Positions 10,143 to 22,500 of a DNA stretch of 37,598 bases are shown here, in pieces. The notes beneath the pieces are model-generated. The model saw only the letters and a list, made by a program, of their open reading frames with translations, was not told where the DNA came from and did no database searches. Position 1 is the first letter of the stretch, and every line of letters starts with the position of its first letter. The translations under genes were made by a program, and so were the position numbers. Origin of the DNA: Gnetum montanum (taxonomy: Eukaryota; Streptophyta; Gnetopsida; Gnetales; Gnetaceae); NCBI GenBank assembly GCA_015680685.1, contig MNCI01011075.1:12507-50104 (forward strand), given 5' to 3'.

Positions 10143-13100
10143 GGCACAGCTGGTTCCGGAATGGAAGGAAGCGTTCGTGGATTACCGAATGCTGAAAAAA
10201 CAAATCAAAATTATTCAACTTCTCATTCGTCAGCAACAAGAGCAACAGTTGCAACCTCAGCGTGAGCAGGAGTTTCATGGCCGTATGCACGCAGCGCTGA
10301 GTTCACTTGGGAACCTGTTCCAGGGCTACTTTCTGCATAGAACCCACCAACCTGACGTTATTCAGGTGCGACAGAATGTCACGCTCGCAATGATTAGAAC
10401 ATTTGGTAATAAAAATGTTTTCAAATTTGATAATATATGATGGTGAGGCAATTCTTTCGTATTTTGTTTGAGTTATTGGGTGTTTTCCAGAACGCTCGAT
10501 GATTTTGTTAATAATGTTTTCGAAATTCATAACACGTGTTTGACGGCCATTTTTTGCTGATTGAAGCCTAGACCGGGTAATTTTGTTAACGATGTTTTCA
10601 AGATTCATAATAATACGTAGTCATGGGGCATTTCTTTCCTGGTTAAAGGATACAGACTAATGTAATATCCAGAACACTCGCTAATTTTGTTTGTTAATAA
10701 TGTTTTCAGAATTGATAATATGTGCCTGTAAAGCATTTCTCAGAGAATACAGCTTAGAATTATGATAAAGTAATGGAGAATGTATGAAGGTAATAAGATT
10801 TGGGTTTTGGCAATGACATTTACAGGTGCACAGGCGCGACGGAGGGTACAAAACTGAGGTGGTGAGCGGCAGATTCGACGAGACCGCTGAAGCTGAAGCT
10901 GCGCAGGAGTTTTTCTCTGCGTTGGACGAGCAGCTGAACAAAATTAACTGCTTTTACCAGAACAAAGAGGCCGATTTCCTGCAGCGCGGACACGCTCTCA
11001 AAGAACAACTTCGCATTCTACTTCAACTCAAAAACGACTGTGACGCCTCCTACTCCTCCAAATCCATCTCCTCAACACACCTTCAGGCTCATGTTCAAGG
11101 TCTGTTAACTTTCATGTGTTCGAATCCTCTGCTTTTTCCGTTTCATTTCTCATGAATCTTTGTTTTTTTGCTAATGAAGTTTCATTTCTTATGAATCTTT
11201 GCTCTGTCAATGATAGGTAATTGCAGTAGATCATTATCTTGTTAAATGAAAGGTTGCTCTCTGAATGACAAGTATCATTATATTTTTTGGTTCTTCTCTC
11301 TATCTTAAAGTTGGATGTTAATGTTCAATATGTCTTTGAGTCTACTTGTGGGTATTCTTTTGGGTTTCGACTCCCAAATGAATCCATACTTCAAACAATT
11401 TTTTTCTTAGAATGAAACAAATTTGTTAAGTCTTAAGCGACGATAATTGACGTGATAGTTGGCACCAGGAACTTAATCGTTTCTAATTTTCGAATTGAAC
11501 CTTCGGTTTCTTCATTAAGTACTAAAAATTTTGGTTTTCATTTTACGCTCTGTAGTTCTTTCTTTGATATCATCATGATATCTAATCCATTACAGCAGTG
11601 TTATAATTATTGATGATTGACGAACGAAATGCTGTGCTGCTACAGAGCAAAAAGATGAGGGCGAGGAGGCGCAGGGTAAAGGGGACATCGAAATGCAAAT
11701 GCAAATGAACGATGACGCTACAGAAGAAGACAACTCCACCGAGGATGACATGACACAGTGGCAAGAAACACAGCAAAGTAATAATAATTGTAATAATAGT
11801 GGTGGTTTTGCTGGTGCACAGAAGAAGCAGCAGCAGCAGGGAAAAAAGCTGAGAAGAACGCTGGGAAGTTTCAATTCGATGGGACGGAACATGAGAATGG
11901 ACATACCACTGACGAATCCCAGCCGAACAATCTCGGCTATCACATATCTGGTGTGGGAAGATCTTGTCAATGGCGGCAGTAACACTAGTAACAACAGAAA
12001 CAAGGATTCGTCATCATCGTCCCTTCGCAGACGGCACCTCCACCATGCCCAAAAAATGATCAAAGGCGCTTTCATTGAGCTTTACCGTGGCCTTGGCTTT
12101 CTAAAAACTTACAGGTAGCCTTACCGTTTAGGCCTATTATCTCCATCCCTATTATCGTTGAATCATTATCATTTTAACCTTATCTCACCAAAATGAATGA
12201 ATCATCATTGTCCTATTGTACCCGGTGGATTTTACTTACTATTTTCATTCATAGTTTTATTGAATGATCATGTACAAAATGAATCATCATTATCTTAGCT
12301 TTATCTCAACAAAATAAGGTCAGTTTCCCTTGTTATTTTCATATTTGTTTTAACTGAATCATTATTTTAGCCTTGACCCAACAAAATCAATCTTCATCAG
12401 CTTTAACCTTTCCGCCTTGTTCCACCAAGATGACCAACATGAATCTTCATTGTCTTACCTTTATCCCAACAAAATAGACTCAGTTATTTAAGACTTAATC
12501 CAATAATAACAAAGCACACCCATGAAACCTTTTTAGGTCACATTACTTTCCGCCTGCACTTGATGCGTCTGCCACCAACTGCGACTGTACCCAATTTAGA
12601 ATTTTGGCTAATTTACATATTTATGCATTTGTCAGCGTTTAGCTAGTTTCGCATATGCATTTTGTTCATACAAATCTAACATATGCGTCCGCTGTGTTTT
12701 TATCTCTATGCAGATCGCTAAACATGCTAGCGTTTGCAAAGATCCTCAAGAAATTCGATAAGGTATAAGAAAGGCACATTTCACGACCAATTACCGAATT
12801 CATTGGTTCAGATTTCTGCAGAATTTTAACTTTTACCTTGTCTGTAAATACACTGAGAATTAAATTGAAACCACATAATGGCTTTTGGCATAATAATAAT
12901 AATAATAAACCGACCAGGCAAAGACATCTTTTTTCATGCTTGTTCTTTTCTTTTCTGGCCCACTGCAATCCATTCCGTGATTTTGCTTTTGGTGCCGTAA
13001 GGCGAACTCTTGCATTTCATGTTAATTCCCCGTCATCTTTAGCAGTAGCAGCAATGGCGCCAGCACTACTCCAAATACCTTAAAATGCCTGAGATTCTCG

Positions 13101-16100
13101 CATAAAGTTCTGTCCAGTGCCCACGCCCCACTCGTGAATGCCCAATTGGCCCTTGCTTTTTCAAACATAACTTCAGTGGATTCGTCAAAAGAATCAGACT
13201 CGAAACTGCGATTCGGCCAAAGTTTGGTGAGGTAGATCTGAGAATATTTTCGTACTTGGAAAAAACAGAGGTAAAAGGGGAACCCCGTTTGCTTTGCTAC
13301 CGAGTGATACGTGAGTCATGAGCATGACCTTTTGAGAAAACAAGGGAATCAGTACTGTTCCACTCTTCCGTCAAGTCAAATCAGTTAAAAAGTCCATACC
13401 ACTACCCAGCAAAACGACGCTCTTTATTTATTCTAACTCTCAGCTCTTAATTTATTCTTACTTGTTTTTGACCTTTTTCTGTGTTTTTTATTTGCACTTC
13501 TGTTTCTTTGACTTTTTCATATGTTTTTTTGGCTACCAGATTATATTTTTTATTTAAATATTATTACCTGTTTAACTCTTAATAAAAGCAAATGGTAAAT
13601 AAAAATCTTGTAAATAACCAAGGCTAAGATGATGATGATTTTTTTTTTATATTGTTCATCATCATCTTACCCTGTTTTGTTTTTTTTTTTCGAATTTTTT
13701 TATAGATTATGAACATTTCCGATAGCTAAAGCCCCCTGCTTTTCAAATCAGGTTACTGGGCGCCAGGTTCTGCCAGTGTACCTGAACGTTGTGGAAAGAT
13801 CATACTTCAACAGTTCTGATGAGGTAACACCAGAGTCATTGTTTCTTTCTTGTGTCTGGCCATTTTAGTTACAGGGAGGCCACAGTCCGAAGAATAGGAT
13901 GCTGCCTTCCACTTCAAATTCAAATTCATCCCTTTTTAATTCACTGCCCAATTCGTTGTTCCAGGTTGTGAAACTTGCGGATGAAGTAGAAGAACTGTTT
14001 ACCCAACACTTCACGAATGAGGACCGCACAAAGGCTATGAGATATCTCAAGCCTAAGCAAACCAAAGAATCACATGCTATAACATTCTTTATAGGTAAGT
14101 TTAAAAAAAGTGCATAAATTAACCAAAACCAAAAATTTTATCATCCAATTCATTCAATATAATTGTGTAAGTTAATTTGTCTAACACACCTTAGAGATTT
14201 CAATTTTTTAATTGCATGATGTGGAGTAAAGGGGGCTAATGCTGTTGAGAAAATCAAATTATGGTGAACAGGGCTCTTCACAGGATGTTTCATGGCTCTG
14301 CTCATCGGCTATGTGGTAATGGCTCAGATTGCAGGAATCTACACAAGAAGCAAAGACCCGGTTTACATGGAGACTGTTTTCCCAGTGTTCAGGTGCTGTG
14401 ATTACTTGCTCGTTAAGTTTCTTTTTCATCGTTGAATATCTGCTGGGATTCATTGGGATTATTCCGATTCTGAAGATAGTGCTGCTTCATCTTTAACTTC
14501 CTTTCTTTCTTTTTACAGTCTGCTGGGTTTGTTGAGTCTGCACATATTCCTTTACGGATGCAACATCTTCCTATGGAGAAAGTATCGAATCAACCATGTG
14601 TTCATCTTCGAGTTTTCTCGCAGAAGAGAGCTCAAGTACAGGGATGTGTTCCTCATCTGCACCTGCCTCATGACCATTGTGGTCGGCAGTATGCTTGCCC
14701 ATTTGGCTCTGAAAGCCAAATGTTTCTCCCTTTTCAACGTGGATACGATGCCTGGCTTCCTCCTCCTGGTTCGTAAAACATAATTAATTAATTAATTCAA
14801 ATAATAGTAATGTCTTCATTTCTTGAGCAGTAAGCAATGGGTTCAGGCTTAGGTGGAGTTACTCCAAAAGAGTTTAGGCTTCTGCTCATCTATAGCCCTC
14901 AATGTGTGATAAGGCATTGAGCCTCCAGATGACCCAGGCGGGCATTGAGCCTCCAGATGACCCGGGCCTTGCTCATCCATAGCCCTTCTGGTGTTAACAA
15001 GATGAGCATTGAAACAGACAGTGACCTTGGGCTTTGATCATCTGTAGCCCTTCTAGCGTGACAAGATGAGCATTGATCCTTAGAATGATTACCTTAGACT
15101 TTTGCTTATCCAGCTTATCCATAGCATCCATAACGTTGTGACAAGATGAGCATTGATACTCAGGATGATTACCTTAGACTTTTGCTCATCCATAGCATCC
15201 ATAGCATTGTGACAAGATGAGTATTGAGCCTCAAGATGATTACCATAGGCTTTTGCTCATCCATATACCTTCTGGCCTGACAAGATGCTTAAGCCTCTGG
15301 ATAATGACCCTTTGTTAATTCAGTTAATCTGCTTTGTTTGAATTTGAAGTTTCCTGATCCTTCCTTTAACTTGTTCACTTATTGCAGGCCGTGATAGCAT
15401 TGCTCATCAATCCCCTAAATGTGGTCTACCGTTCAACCAGATATTCCTTCCTCAAAGTCATGCGAAACATTATACTGTCTCCCTTTTACAAGGTAAATTC
15501 ATACTCTGGAATCCAAATCAAGTGTTGGTTTTTGTGTTTTAGGGCACATTATTTTTGCTTCCTTCCTCTGTGAAGTAAATGTTGATTAAACTTGACCAAA
15601 CAGATTGTCATGGTGGATTTCTTTATGGCGGATCAGCTAACAAGCCAGGTACTAATTTGATTTGGAATAATCAAAATTAAGATAACTTTGCAGTTCTGCA
15701 CAGGGTGTCCGACTCTGCTGCAAATGGAATAATGGAAGAATGTGTGAAACTGAATTTAAACTTTTAAAGCAGGTGCCGCTGCTGAGGGAATTGGAGTACG
15801 TGACATGTTATTACGTGACTGGCAGATTCAAAACCTACGACTACGACATGTGCAAGAACAACAAACAATACAGAGATCTGGCTTATGTGGTGTCATTTCT
15901 TCCCTATTACTGGCGAGCTATGCAGGTAAGGATCAACAAAAGTCAGTTTAATTTGGTAAAATATATTTAATGATGTTTTCAAAACTCGGTACAACTACAG
16001 TTTCAGTTTCAATCTGAGAAATTGATTGTTAATCTGCTGTGAATTCAGTGCGCAAGAAAATGGTTCGATGAAGGGGACGTGAACAACCTTAAAAATTTGG

Positions 16101-17903
16101 GGAAGTACGTATCAGCAATGGTGGCAGCAGGAGCACGTCTGACATTCGAGAAGCAGCAGAGCCTGCCATGGATGTATCTGGTTGTGGTAACATCCGCCGT
16201 TGCCACAATATACCAGCTCTACTGGGACTTTGTCAAGGATTGGGGCCTCCTCCGCCCTCGATCCAAAAACCCATGGCTTCGTGACGACCTTATTCTAAAG
16301 CACAAGTTCCCCTATTTCTTTTCCATGGTAGGTGCCACTTCTGCCGCAATTTCCTGAAATTGAATTTATTTAATGACTCCCTCTTGGACCATCATTTGGG
16401 CTGGTTTTTCAAGTGGCAAGACTTATAAAAGTTAAGCTTTGCTTTTATATACCAAGGTTAAGTTCACCCTGCATAAGTGGAAAAGAGGTTAAACTTTACC
16501 TCATTCTACCTATTCTCTCGTATCTTTTCTTGGGATTGCACCTGCCATATCCATGAGGTCAGGCATTCTCGTATCTATCTATCCTTAAGTTTAGGTTTAC
16601 CCTCCTAAGCTTAGGTTTACCTTTCAGCTCATCTACCCATCCTCCAATGTCTTCTCTTAGGATAACCATTTGTTCATTGTACCTAACCACTTGAAAAGAG
16701 TTTACATTTTTGCTCAAATATTTATCCTAAGAGAGGTTAATTATTGGGACAACCACTAGATTCGCCCAAAGTAGCCATTTGAAAAAAGGTTAAGGTTTCA
16801 CTCATCTGCGTATCTTTCTATATTCCTACTAACCATTGGAACTCCAAGCTTGCAAGATAACCATTGGAGATCCAAGTGTAACTTCCACTAAAACCCTCTT
16901 TGGATGCTTTGGAGCATACTAGTTTTAAAATTCTTAAATACTCAGGACCACACTAGTTTTGGGATTCCTTTTACCAGAATTTTTTCATACTCAGTTGGAG
17001 AGGCGCACCATGCATATGCAATCAACTTTTTACTTTCTCACTTATGTTATTTAATGACTTTTCCTTGGTACTCAAATGGAAAGAACTAGACTTTTGTTCA
17101 CCCTGTTTAGACACTGAAAAAGAGGTTAAACCTTTGCTTGTATGCCTATTCTCCCATGCCCCTACGCTTGGGGAGTAACCATTGGAACCAGTGTTGCAAA
17201 TAACCAATAAAGCTCCAAGTGATAACTTCCACTAAGACCCTCTTGAATGAATTAGGATACATCTCAGTTTTAAAATTCTTAAATACTTAGGACCACACCA
17301 GTTTTGGAATTCCTTTTACCGGAAATGGTATATAAAGAGAGACCAAGCCCACCAAGCCTATTCATCCAGCTAATTTATTTGTGCTTCCACTGCATGATTA
17401 CAGGGCCTGAATTTTGTGCTGAGGTTAGCATGGTTACAGACAGTTCTGCATTCAAGTTTCGAGAGTGTGGACAAAAGAATCACAGGCCTCTTCTTGGCAT
17501 CTCTGGAAGTTATCAGAAGGGGCCACTGGAACTTCTACAGGTAACACAAGTAAACTATCGCTAAGATTCTGGGAACAACAAAAAGAACAAGAACAATGGG
17601 AAACCAATTTCTAAAAGAGAATATATTCTCCATTTCCATTACAGTACGAACAAAGCATGCACTTCTGTTTAAAAAAGTGCTTCTTGTAGAAAGTAGGAAA
17701 GAAAAAAGGAAATAGATGGAGCTCTTTTGTATGTTCTGATTTCGGAATTTGAATGAGGAATAAAGTTGAAATACGGCTAAAATATTTTGAATGGGTTTGT
17801 TTATGGATGCAGGCTGGAAAACGAACATCTTAACAACGTGGGGGGGTTCCGAGCTACTAAAAGTGTACCACTTCCATTTCATGAAGAAACTGACGATGAT
17901 TGA
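10117..17903 (+). CDS. PHO1: PHO1-type phosphate exporter (SPX-EXS protein), 14 coding exons
   Basis: Exports inorganic phosphate, in plants mainly from root cells to the xylem, at Golgi/endosomal and plasma membranes. Exons: 10117-10365, 10826-11099, 11646-12114, 12714-12762, 13752-13823, 13965-14094, 14272-14392, 14519-14768, 15388-15492, 15604-15648, 15773-15925, 16049-16327, 17404-17540, 17813-17903. All introns are GT-AG and phases match, giving 807 residues, close to known PHO1 proteins. The start [20 protein letters not shown] is the family's N terminus. The SPX domain covers about 1-375. Its basic ligand-binding residues are visible (Y23, K27, K28, K31; K340, K343, K344, K347 in AKILKKFDK). 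An acidic Asn/Gln-rich insert fills about 176-270. Membrane helices lie near 407-435, 456-475, 497-520 and 534-552. The EXS part (about 575-790) includes [21 protein letters not shown] and [17 protein letters not shown]. The C terminus is HEETDDD. PHO1 itself versus a PHO1;H paralogue cannot be decided. Confidence 0.95.
10407..10722 (+). repeat. Four-copy interspersed repeat in PHO1 intron 1
   Basis: A core of about 30 bp, roughly TTAATAATGTTTTCNAAATT followed by GATAATA, occurs at 10407-10436, 10508-10535, 10586-10616 and 10694-10722. The second and fourth copies are each preceded by CCAGAAC(G/A)CTCG, which suggests a larger unit of about 185 bp that itself contains two cores. A related core lies in intron 11 at about 15965-15985. 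Confidence 0.7.
11140..11201 (+). repeat. Short tandem repeat in PHO1 intron 2
   Basis: GTTTCATTTCTCATGAATCT at 11140 and GTTTCATTTCTTATGAATCT at about 11179 form a two-copy repeat with a period near 39 bp. The rest of intron 2 shows nothing further. Confidence 0.7.
12155..12485 (+). repeat. Imperfect minisatellite in PHO1 intron 3
   Basis: Units of the form TGAATCATCATTNTCTTAGC-TTATC-CAACAAAAT recur about four times, near 12161, 12279, 12355 and 12439, with irregular spacing of about 75-120 bp. The sequence family is unrelated to that in intron 1. Confidence 0.65.
12651..12658. promoter_or_regulatory. P1BS-like palindrome in intron 3
   Basis: GCATATGC fits GNATATNC, the binding consensus of PHR1-type phosphate-starvation regulators, 56 bp before exon 4. 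About nine matches to this six-base-specified motif are expected by chance in a window this size, so it is only a candidate. Confidence 0.15.
14869..15310 (+). repeat. Minisatellite in PHO1 intron 8
   Basis: Units of about 64-80 bp carry ACAAGATGAGCATTGA, then a CCTCAGATGATTACCTTAGG-like part, then CTTTTGCTCATCCATAGC. Cores start at 14997, 15061, 15141, 15212 and 15280, with degenerate units before (GCATTGAGCCTCCAGATGAC occurs at 14914 and 14942). The array fills most of the intron. Confidence 0.85.
16770..17328 (+). repeat. Direct duplication in PHO1 intron 12
   Basis: Segments at about 16770-16985 and 17105-17328 align, offset about 340 bp. They share AACCATTGGAAC, CTTCCACTAA(A/G)ACCCTCTT, TTTTAAAATTCTTAAATACT and AGGACCACAC(T/C)AGTTTTG. 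The duplication has expanded the intron to 1,076 bp. A related piece lies at 29926-29994. Confidence 0.75.
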
Positions 17904-19581
17904 TCGATTCAGAACATTCCTCATTCCTCGTTCATGCATTGGGATTGGATTATATGACTGTTGCAGCATCAGCACCCAAGAGATTTCACGTCCCCACGAA
18001 AGAAAGTTACACTACAACAAAGCAAGTGTGGATTCTTCTCCAATATCATGGATAATGTCATTGTTGAAAATAAAGTATTAGCACAGTGGCAGTACTTTCT
18101 TCTTGGCTTCAAATTTCCCCCAAAACAGGCCATTGTTTGTTTCAGACTCGATGGCATACGACTTTTTATTTGAAACATGCCAAGCGTAATATAGTGTAAT
18201 AGAAAAGCAAAGAAAAAGAAGTTTCCAGAACCGTCCTTGCTATGAAATACCTTGTCGATGGTGATAGCCTCTGCAGGTCTTGCGTTTCGTTAATGGAGAT
18301 ATGATATAGTATCAATTCGGTTTTTAAAAAACAGAAGGCGCCTTAGCCTATAATGGGGGCTCACGTACCAGCATTTACCGTTTCTACTCCATTTCTTTAA
18401 AAGTAAATACAAAATGTAAGTAAAATAGCGTTTAGGTTTAGAAGGGTTCAACAACAAAGCAGCTAAAGCTTCTACTTAATAAATACTCCCCTAACCAACT
18501 TTGTTTCTTTCATATAAACACCTCACCGCTCGGGTGTCGCCCTAACCCTTCATATCTCATACTCACAAATTCGTATCTCATATCATATAATGCTGATTCT
18601 TGTCTGCTCCCTAATCGGCACTACTGCTGTGGACATGTTCAGGGTGTAACCTTAGTCATAGTGATTCCATATAACATGGAAGATCAACTAAGTATGCCAT
18701 TTACAAAATTTAGTATATCCATCACAATTTACCTTACATCAAGTATCTTTGTCATTATCTTCAACTCATTTAAAGCATAATTTTTAAGCTTTGAAATAAT
18801 ATAATTTACTGATCAATATTTCAATCACATAAGCTTATACTTTCTCTCTATAGATCATTCTTATCATTAAGAGTAGCTTTATTTTACATATATTTAGCTG
18901 CAGATTATTTTTTCCATCCTTAACTTTCAACACGTTTTTTATTTTTCTCAGTATTTTTTTTCTTGAGCGGCAAAGGACAAGCATTCAGCAAATGTACATG
19001 AAAACAAATGTTGCAAAAATTAAGAAGAATATAATATGTAATCGGCTGAATATAAATCTTCATTTTTACAATTACACATTGATTTCAATGAAAAAAACAC
19101 CTACAAGAACCAAATCGTGCAGAAATATATTCCATATGCTTAATGAGACCAAGAAAACTAACAATTTCCTACTCAATTGTCTAAAAAAATCAATAGAAGA
19201 TTAAATAGCTTGACAAACATGTAACTTTAGAATATTCTTTAAAGTCCAGAGTCTGTTTACAAATGATCAACATTGCATACTTATGTACAAATAACCTTAT
19301 ATCTAGACAATGCTACACTATCAAAATAGTGCCTAGCACAAGTTGCAGAAAAAAACAAGAATAATACCTGGCCTGAATGACTTGAATATCATGTTTTTGC
19401 ATCACATCATTTAATTAAAACTTTGATTGCAAAGCAAGTAACCCAAAATTTGAATAAACATATATCATGATGTGAGATCAGTAACCAGTGACTCATATAC
19501 ATCATCTAAATTCTAGGCACTTTGAGTTAAAAAATTAAAAAACAATTAAGTTTTCTCATATTACATGCAGTTTGGTCTCAA
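17904..19581. other. Convergent intergenic region between the two genes
   Basis: It contains the 3' untranslated ends of both genes. A likely PHO1 poly(A) signal, AATAAA, lies at 18069-18074, 166 nt after the stop. For the minus-strand gene, an AATAAA at 18878-18883 (TTTATT on plus) is possible but distant. The remainder is AT-rich and has no supported gene. Confidence 0.5.
18069..18074 (+). terminator. Candidate PHO1 polyadenylation signal
   Basis: Canonical AATAAA, 166 nt after the PHO1 stop codon. It is the first canonical hexamer downstream. The actual cleavage site cannot be seen. Confidence 0.4.
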
Positions 19582-22500
19582 TTATGAACTAATACCCAAC
19601 CTCTGTTGTCTCTCTTTTTCTTTTCTCAACAATTCTGCTGCCTCTTCCACTGCCCTTTGCCTCTTCAATTCAGCATCACGTGCACATGCACTAATTTCTG
19701 CAGCAAACAAATAAAGGGATTTTGCTGCTTTGATCCTGTTTAGAAGAATGAAAAGTGTTAAAAAGCATGAACAACAGAGATAAATAAATTTTATAGATTT
19801 AGAAACTCAACATAATCAAATAACATTAAGAAATTAAAAAAATTTCAATTTGATATTGATAATACCTAGGACATGATATTGCATCTACGATATTGTATCT
19901 ACGATATGGCAGCCTTGCATCGTTGATGTGATGTAGAGGGTCCTAATCATCCCTATAAATACCAACACTTGGTCGCATCGGACAAACAACTTTCATTCAA
20001 CACTTAGCAAAATTCTTGCAGTTTATTTCCGTAACTTAAATTTAGGGATAGAGTGAATGCCTGTAGTGTAGTGTGAAACAATTGTAGGGAGTCTTTATTT
20101 AAGTGGATTGTACTTAGGTACAATTCATGAACAACAATAAAAATCAAGATTGTTTTTCACCGTTGCAACATTACACTTAGCTTCTTTACTTAGTCATTTT
20201 CCTTAGTTTGATTTTCACTTCTTTAATATGTTCACTTAGTTTAGTTCTTTACATTTCTCAAGTACTTTACTTTTCTCATGATCATTAATAAGGCAAAATG
20301 AGTACGACTAGTTTCGAGTGGTAAGTGTGATCGTTTGGTAACCCAGTAGTGACTTCACTTGATTTGCTCAGTAGTAAACTCACTTGGTAATCCCAATAAC
20401 GGTTACATGAGACCAGGACATGTACGACAAGGTAAGAACAGATGCTCATTGCCATAGGATAAAATAGATTTACATTTCTGTTATCATTTAGATTTAGATT
20501 TTACTCTCATCTTTCATTATAAATACACTTAGGAGCAATATGAGCCTACAACATCAACACACCACATACCTCGCTACAAGTTAAACCATACTACTCATGG
20601 TTCACTAACTCGATGTGAGAAGACAACAATCACAAACCAACAACCACTAGCATACTTACATTGTCCATCCATGGATTACAATCTAGTCACATGTGTGCAC
20701 TCGTGACTTGCACGGTAGAGTGTTGAGATACCCAGCTGCTCATCAGATATGATCCACCAATACATCAGGCAAACATTCGAAGGGTGAGAAAAATGCATTA
20801 TCACATTAGAAAAAGTGAGAGAAGCATACCTGATGAGCACAACTTCTATTTCTCTAAGTTGTTCAGTAAGAAAAATCACCAAAGACATGGGGAAACATAA
20901 CTCATAATACTTTGTAGGAAATTCTAGAGAAAGCTTACTCATGGTAAAAAAAAACTAATGGAAATGTTAGGCAATGCCAATGTGGATAACTTCATTAAAT
21001 AGTAAAATATGATTACTTATAGTACCAATATTGGTAACTAGGGGAAAACTAAGACCATCTACAAAATGGATTGTTAATATTGGCAATTAATAAAGATCTT
21101 GAAGATGAACTTGGAAACATCTAAAAGAAGTTTTGGAAGGTCTAAATCAATTGTGAAGATGAACCAAGAAAAGATGGAGAAACCATAAAAAATATAATAA
21201 ATAACTCGCTTATTCTGTAAGCAAAATGATAAAAATTAATGGAATTGCATTGCCTTATTATTTGCACAATTTGACAAGGGTTTGGGAGTCACTTTCTTTT
21301 CTATTTTCTTTTATCACAATGACTTTTGATGTGTGGTTGATTTTTTCTTAATTATTTATGCTTCATTGCAGTCATGGTTCTATATGATTTTATGACAAGT
21401 GGTATCAAAGCGAGGTTCAATGATAAAGCTATATGGCAAATCGAGATCCTTGACACATCTTATGTGATATGGTGTTGCTTAGGAAATTTGGCAATTAATC
21501 TAATGTTGGCAGTTCATATGTAGCTAAGGTTAAACAACATGAAGTTGTATGGTTTTCCATAGATTTTGCCTGTTTTGCCATGAAGATTCCATTAGTTTGT
21601 AGATATTATTATTATTTCTTTTTTTTATTCCACAAATGTGCACATTATGTAGGTTTGTAATGATAGATTTAGCATCTACCAAATAGATTGTAGCTAGGTA
21701 TGTAGTAGCCAAAGTTTTAACATTCAATGCGGACTTTGCTACAAATAGGCAGCAATAGTGTAACATTTGGTGCAATGTTAGCAAGTAGATGTGTGAAAAG
21801 GTGAATGGATTTTTCCTATATATTGCAAGATAGGTTGCTTTTGTGGTTTGTCATTGTTTTCACAAAATATATTGATCTTCTGCAGTAGTTCTTAGTTTTA
21901 TAGGATAAATAACTCCTATGATTTCATTACCATATACAAGATAAGTTGCTTGTGTTGATTCATCACCAATTCTCATAATAGTTTTTTGCAAATTTGTTCA
22001 TTTTGCAAGATTGGCTGGAGTATTCCTATAGGTTTGTTGCCAGGATGAATTTTGTAGGATTATGAATGTGTCATAAGATGGAAATTTTCTTATGATAGTT
22101 TTGCAAAAATAAGTTTTGTTTTCTGCAAGTTGTTACAAGCCAGATATAGTTTGTGTGGCAACACAGTTTTTAATCTCTTGCATGTGGTAGGGAATTCAAT
22201 AGTGTACATGTACGCAATGATCAAAACACTCACGTCTTGGTGAGGAGGTTTTGGGTTCAATTCCTCCTTCTACCTTTAAGTATGACAATAGTAGAACAAC
22301 CTTGTGGTGGGACACTTTTGGTGAGGGGGTTGTAGTACCAATCCCTCTATCTGCTTGCTCATAAACAATAAAATAGTGCACATGTTTTGAGGGAAAGAAT
22401 TTAAGTGAAGGGGGTGTATTCTTAAACTTCATCCTCATGTTGGCATTGAAGGGGGGATTGTTAGAAATAGCAATGCTAACACAGATAATTTTATTAAAAT

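Noticed and set aside
11590-12075. 161-codon minus-strand open frame
   Set aside because: Exact antisense of PHO1 exon 3; hydrophobic Leu/Cys runs are the complement of Gln/Asn codon runs.
13811-13823. CTGATGAG, the core of a hammerhead ribozyme
   Set aside because: It is codons for S-D-E in PHO1 exon 5, with no GAAA partner or stems around it.
17535-17975. 146-codon minus-strand open frame over the PHO1 3' end
   Set aside because: Covers intron 13 and the antisense of exon 14; no independent evidence.
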